This document shows positions 59,914-64,000 of a stretch of 64,000 nt of DNA, piece by piece. This stretch comes from Sacculina carcini (taxonomy: Eukaryota > Arthropoda > Thecostraca > Sacculinidae). The stretch covers positions 8,450,440-8,514,439 of the forward strand of contig OU696577.1 of assembly GCA_916048095.2 (NCBI GenBank), read 5' to 3'. The notes below the pieces were generated by a model that worked only from the letters and a program-made list of their open reading frames with translations, was not told where the DNA came from and made no database searches. How positions within the stretch are numbered: the first letter of the stretch is position 1; each line of letters begins with the position of its first letter. The translations under genes were made by a program, and so were the position numbers.

Positions 59914-60263
59914 GTGGTGTCGTGTCAGTGGTGTCGTGTCAGTGATGTTGTGTCAGTGGTGTCGTGTCAGTGATGTCGTGTCAGTGATGTCGTGTCAGTG
60001 GTGTCGTGTCAGTGGTGTCATGTCAGTGATGTCGTGTCAGTGATGTCGTGTAAGTGGTGTCGTGTCAGTGGTGTCGTGTCAATGGTGTCGTGTCAGTGGT
60101 GTCGTGTCAGTGGTGTCGTGTCAGTGGTGTTGTATCAGTGGTGTCATGTCAGTGGTGTCGTGTCAGTGGTGTCGTGTCAGTGATGTCGTGTCAGTGGTGT
60201 TGTGTCAGTGGTGGTGTGTCAGTGATGTCGTGTCAGTGGTGTTGTGTCAGTGGTGTCGTGTAA
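59914..60263. repeat. 14-base minisatellite, 25 units
   Basis: Twenty-five copies of GTGGTGTCGTGTCA with scattered G-to-A and C-to-T changes. The unit is not a multiple of three, so the reading frames cycle. Confidence 0.97.
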
Positions 60264-60325
60264 GTGGTGGCGGGCGTTTATACGTCCGGGTCCCGCAGGT
60301 CTCTTCAGTTCCGTCATCTCGTCCG

Positions 60326-60326
<1 letters not shown>

Positions 60327-60364
<38 letters not shown>

Positions 60365-60555
60365 ATGTGTGTGTGTTTTGTCAGGAACCGTTGGCTAACC
60401 CACACACACACACACACACACACATAGCACACTGATATGACAGAGAGTGTGCAGGAAGAAGACAGCGTTAGGGAGATATAACAGAGCAGTGTTGTGGTGT
60501 GTGGTTATCATACGACCCGGTACTGCGACTAAAGAACGTCATATGGTCACCCCAC

Positions 60556-60592
<37 letters not shown>

Positions 60593-60600
60593 GCACACAC
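60327..60600. repeat. (TG)n and (CA)n tracts
   Basis: TG at 60327-60361, CA at 60401-60424 and CA at 60557-60601, with short unique GC-rich sequence between them. Confidence 0.9.
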
Positions 60601-60796
60601 ACATAAAGATGTACAAATACCACACATAAGAAAATGTTTCCATGAAATAACTCGAATACACGCAGATACTGCTAAAAATGCCACATTATACAGTTTTATG
60701 GAGAAGCATAAAATTAGCGCTTAGAAAAACCATTTCACCAAGTAATTTCAATACAAAGAATATATAAATATAAAATTTGAACTCTCTTTCTCTCTA

Positions 60797-60872
60797 CAAC
60801 CTTTGGTAATAGTGCACTTGCACTCTTCCCCCATGCTACTCGATTTGCCTGTAATTAATAATAATAATAATG
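60797..60872 (+). mobile_element. LINE C 3' terminus copy
   Basis: GGTAATAGTGCACTTGCACT, CTTCCCCCATGCTACTCG, GTAATTAATAATAATAATAA: the family 3' end with its trinucleotide tail, plus orientation. Confidence 0.8.
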
Positions 60873-61052
60873 ATAAAAGCACAAAACTACACAAAATTTC
60901 CATTACCACATTAGTCTAGTGAAATAAGTGAGACAGTCCATTGAACTACACAATACATGCATTATTAGCCGCATATTTAACAAACATTTCAGCTTAACAA
61001 ACCACACTTAACACAACTACAAACCTGATCAAGTTCCACCTACGTGTCTGTA

Positions 61053-61056
<4 letters not shown>

Positions 61057-61086
<30 letters not shown>

Positions 61087-61335
61087 TCAATCTATCTGTC
61101 TGTCTGTCCATCTGTCTATCTACCTATATATCTACCTATCTATCTATCTACCTATATATCTATCTATCCTATATACCTATCTATCTATCTATCCATCTAC
61201 CTATATATCTACCTATCTATCTATCTATTTATCTATCTATCTGTCCATCCTTCTGTCTGTATATATTTCTGTCTATCTATTGGTCTATCTGTCCATCTGT
61301 CCGTCCGTCTGTCTATCTGTATGTGTGTCTGTTTG
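61057..61335. repeat. (CTAT)n/(CTGT)n tetranucleotide array
   Basis: About 280 bases of imperfect CTAT, CTGT and CCAT units. Confidence 0.97.
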
Positions 61336-61347
61336 TGTATGTTACAG

Positions 61348-61410
61348 TGACTGGTGTTGATGCGCCAGTCATTTCCGTGTTGCGCGCGCGAATTCTCAAC
61401 GTCTGCCGGG
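61348..61410 (+). CDS. Possible short coding exon, plus strand
   Basis: Acceptor GTTACAG|TGACTGG after a TG/TC-rich tract and donor GGGAA|GTAACA enclose a frame [19 protein letters not shown]. Non-repetitive and GC-rich. No family is recognised and the partner exon is unknown. Confidence 0.25.
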
Positions 61411-62023
61411 AAGTAACAACTCCCCCACGCCCCCCCGACACAACCCCCCCACCTCCTAATCGCGCTCAAGTCGCCCCCGTACGACCTTCGCATACACACC
61501 AACCACTGCCTGTGTGTATGTATGTGCGTGTGTGTGTGTATGTACACTTCCTGGCCAGAAATGTCGCTGGTTTCCTGGATACGAATGACTGTTTATCACC
61601 GAAGTGTATGTGTGTGTGTGCGTGTATGTAAAGAAAGCAAAATTTCCCCAGAGGGAGGGAGAGAGGGCATGCTAATTTGTGAGAAGCATACTTTGCATCA
61701 TCTTAAAACGGAAACAGAAAAATCAACTGTCAGAACAAAAACAGGCTGTGTGTGTGTGTGTGTGTTTGTTTGTTTTGTTTGTTTGTTTGTTTAGATGTAT
61801 TGTCACACATACATATCAAGCACACACATGTGAAAACAATTCGTATAGCACAGTGACAAAGTCCTATAAGCCGAAGCTTCTTTTAGGACTTGTTTAAATC
61901 AAATATAGTGAGGAACTAAATTAATATAATACAATCACAAGGCAATAAAATCGAATAACAATCAAACATATATCATACAACACAAAACAATTGGCAAACG
62001 ACAATTTGAAAACAATTCGCAAT

Positions 62024-62137
<114 letters not shown>

Positions 62138-62514
62138 TTCACATGGTAAAGCATAATTTCTTGGAAAAAGTCGTGTCTTCAATCTTGTATTATTTGTATG
62201 TCGTTATTGGTTGTTTAAAAGAGGCATAATGGCTCCAATGCCTTGTAATCAACGAACAAAAAACAGCGTTGATGTTTTCATACACGTAAACGTTATAACT
62301 ATAGCATACGTTGATTAAATAGACTGTCTGTAACATTTCCAAATATATCGAAAAAATTAGGATATTTTCCAGTTTAAGCTCAGTTGTGAATAGCTTAGTA
62401 ACACATTAATCAACTTATTGCCAAGGTGGCATTTTGATGCAAATGCAACTCATTCATTGTAGACTCTATTCATATTGAAAAGTCCAAAAATCAATCTTTT
62501 CTGGATCTGAGGTA

Positions 62515-62600
62515 AGCATTGAAGGCGGTTTTTTGCAACTTTTTGTTTTTAGCGCAACTTTACGCATTTTTTGCATTTTTGAGAAAAATTCCTTATAACA
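62515..62600. repeat. Dispersed repeat shared with 2.5 kb
   Basis: TTTTTTGCAACTTTTTGTTT and TTAGCGCAACTTTACGCA match 2545-2600. Confidence 0.5.
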
Positions 62601-62704
62601 TTATTAACAAGAATATTTTAAAGATAATTTTAATATTCTAAAATGAATTTCCAAGGAAATTGTATGTTAGTATTATATTTTTAGTTTTATGTTAGTATCA
62701 TGAC

Positions 62705-63788
62705 TGGAGTTGGGAATTTTATGGTATAATTTTCGGCGTTCTATGTTTTTATCATGTGACGAAAAATGCCAAAATATATTGTGGAAATCAGCAAAATATG
62801 TTATTCAATATTAATAACAAATGTGAATTATGGACTGTTTCGTAGATTCTTTGCATTATAAGCATGTATTTAGTGACATTCCATTGGGGAATCACTCTTA
62901 GGGAAGCGAAATTTACGTAGTGCATGAAAAGAGTTTTAACTTGATTTGGGCCTTTCCGATAAGGTAGGGGTACAGTGGCGGCGCCAGGATTTTCGGGTGA
63001 GGGGCTAAGGAAAATGATGCGAAGATTTGACGAAACACCAGGAACTACGTACAATCGAAAAGTTAATGATCAGGATGATTGTGGAGGATCATAGGATCGA
63101 GGCGCAATAATCCTATGATTCGGTTCTGCATGTATATGTTGCATTTGATGTTTTTCCAGTGAGCAGCCGACTTATTGTGTCAATTGAGCTGTGCGACTTG
63201 TGACCAGCGGACACGCAATGCAACGCAAAACATGCAAACATTTCTCACTTGCAGCGCAAAACATTCTCCTCCAGTGAGACATGTTTTTCTAGAAAAATTC
63301 CACTTCACATTGAATTCCTTCAATTCCTTTGAGCGTGACAATACAGACGCCATTTGTGTTGGATAATTTCCGAAAATGTAAATATGCATAACATGTATGT
63401 ATGAGCCAACCTTCCCAAAAAACCAATGCCACAATGCAGCTAGCTTGAATCGATTTGATCTGCATAGCGAGTTATTGCAATTCCTCTGAAACCCGTTGCC
63501 ACGGACTTAAGAAGCTATCAGGAACGTTGCTACATTTTCATTGTTAATGTTGATGGCGTTAATATTACACCTATATACAGTGTTCGAGTGTATCATACCA
63601 TACTAAATCCGTGATATGTGTAATTATAATTATTAACAGAATAGATTAATTCCAAGCGCAACAAATATAATTCTATATTTGGACAATATTTCTCAGTGAA
63701 AATGGCATTTTTAGTATTTTTTGCGCTAAAAAGTGGCACTTTATGTGAAAAATATTTTGCATGTAATCACATCAAATTCCCAACTCTA
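62705..63788. mobile_element. Non-autonomous hAT-type element, 8-base duplication with one mismatch
   Basis: Ends TGGAGTTGGGAATTTTATG and, from the right, TAGAGTTGGGAATTTGATG. They are flanked by ATCATGAC (62697-62704) and ATTATGAC (63789-63796). The interior is AT-rich with no transposase; a partial M4 MITE (CAGTGGCGGCGCCAGG, 62972) lies inside. Confidence 0.75.
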
Positions 63789-63804
63789 ATTATGACACAT
63801 TGAC

Positions 63805-63857
63805 ACACACACACTGACACACACTGACAAACACACACACACACACACACACACACA
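63805..63857. repeat. (CA)n microsatellite
   Basis: CACTGACACACA units passing into pure CA. Confidence 0.95.
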
Positions 63858-63895
63858 TAGTTGTCCAGTTCTGCTAGTTAGTTCTGTTAGTTGTC

Positions 63896-63941
63896 CAAAT
63901 GCTGCCAAGTGGGAAATTAAAGGTTGGACAGAACTGGACAA

Positions 63942-63976
<35 letters not shown>

Positions 63977-64000
63977 TCAGTGTGTGTCAGTGTGTGTGTG
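63896..64000 (+). mobile_element. hAT-type MITE (family M1), cut by the window end, TG core expanded
   Basis: TGCCAAGTGGGAAATTAAAG and GGACAACTATGTGTG match the family. The TG seed runs on for more than 30 bases into GTTTGTCAGTGTG sequence at the window edge. Confidence 0.65.

Noticed and set aside
61044..61631. A 195-codon gene
   Set aside because: The first half is the (CTAT)n array and the end is TG repeat. Only the short block at 61348-61410 and possibly 61543-61606 are unique sequence.

Overview
The window is eukaryotic: two spliced genes with GT-AG introns, tRNA-derived and LINE retroposons, hAT and other inverted-repeat DNA transposons, and very dense (CA)n/(TG)n microsatellites. Both genes and the best-preserved transposons point to an invertebrate animal. 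The ETS gene resembles arthropod Yan more than vertebrate ETV6, and degenerate CCTAA (TTAGG-type) pentamers occur at 53.57-53.63 kb. A protostome, probably an arthropod, is the most likely source, but the sequence does not prove it.

Layout. 0-15.8 kb carries no host gene that I can support. It holds a frameshifted hAT transposase (about 1.0-2.05 kb), a long microsatellite-rich spacer, and a minus-strand LINE (8.07-13.85 kb) split by a younger plus-strand LINE (about 10.57-12.0 kb). 15.85-36.12 kb is one minus-strand gene for the dual-specificity phosphatase CDC14. It has 12 recognisable coding exons, the whole catalytic core, and a long serine- and arginine-rich tail with a p21-like PCNA-binding/degron motif. 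37.52-42.58 kb is a second minus-strand gene, the ETS repressor Yan/ETV6 (anterior open), with four coding exons that include a complete Pointed (SAM) domain and ETS domain. About 1.4 kb separates the Yan stop codon from the CDC14 start codon, and nothing suggests the two genes work together. 43-64 kb is mostly transposon remnants, minisatellites and (CA)n, with several short GC-rich, exon-like islands that I could not assign to a gene.

The most interesting signal is in the introns. Most introns of both genes have a (GU)n tract directly before the 3' splice site. Three to four CDC14 introns also carry a complementary (CA)n tract just after the 5' splice site, so the intron ends could pair with each other. 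The second is a PIP-degron match in the CDC14 tail, which suggests replication-coupled destruction of this phosphatase. Many dispersed hAT-type MITEs carry an internal TG run that has expanded to different lengths in different copies, a possible source of the microsatellite load.
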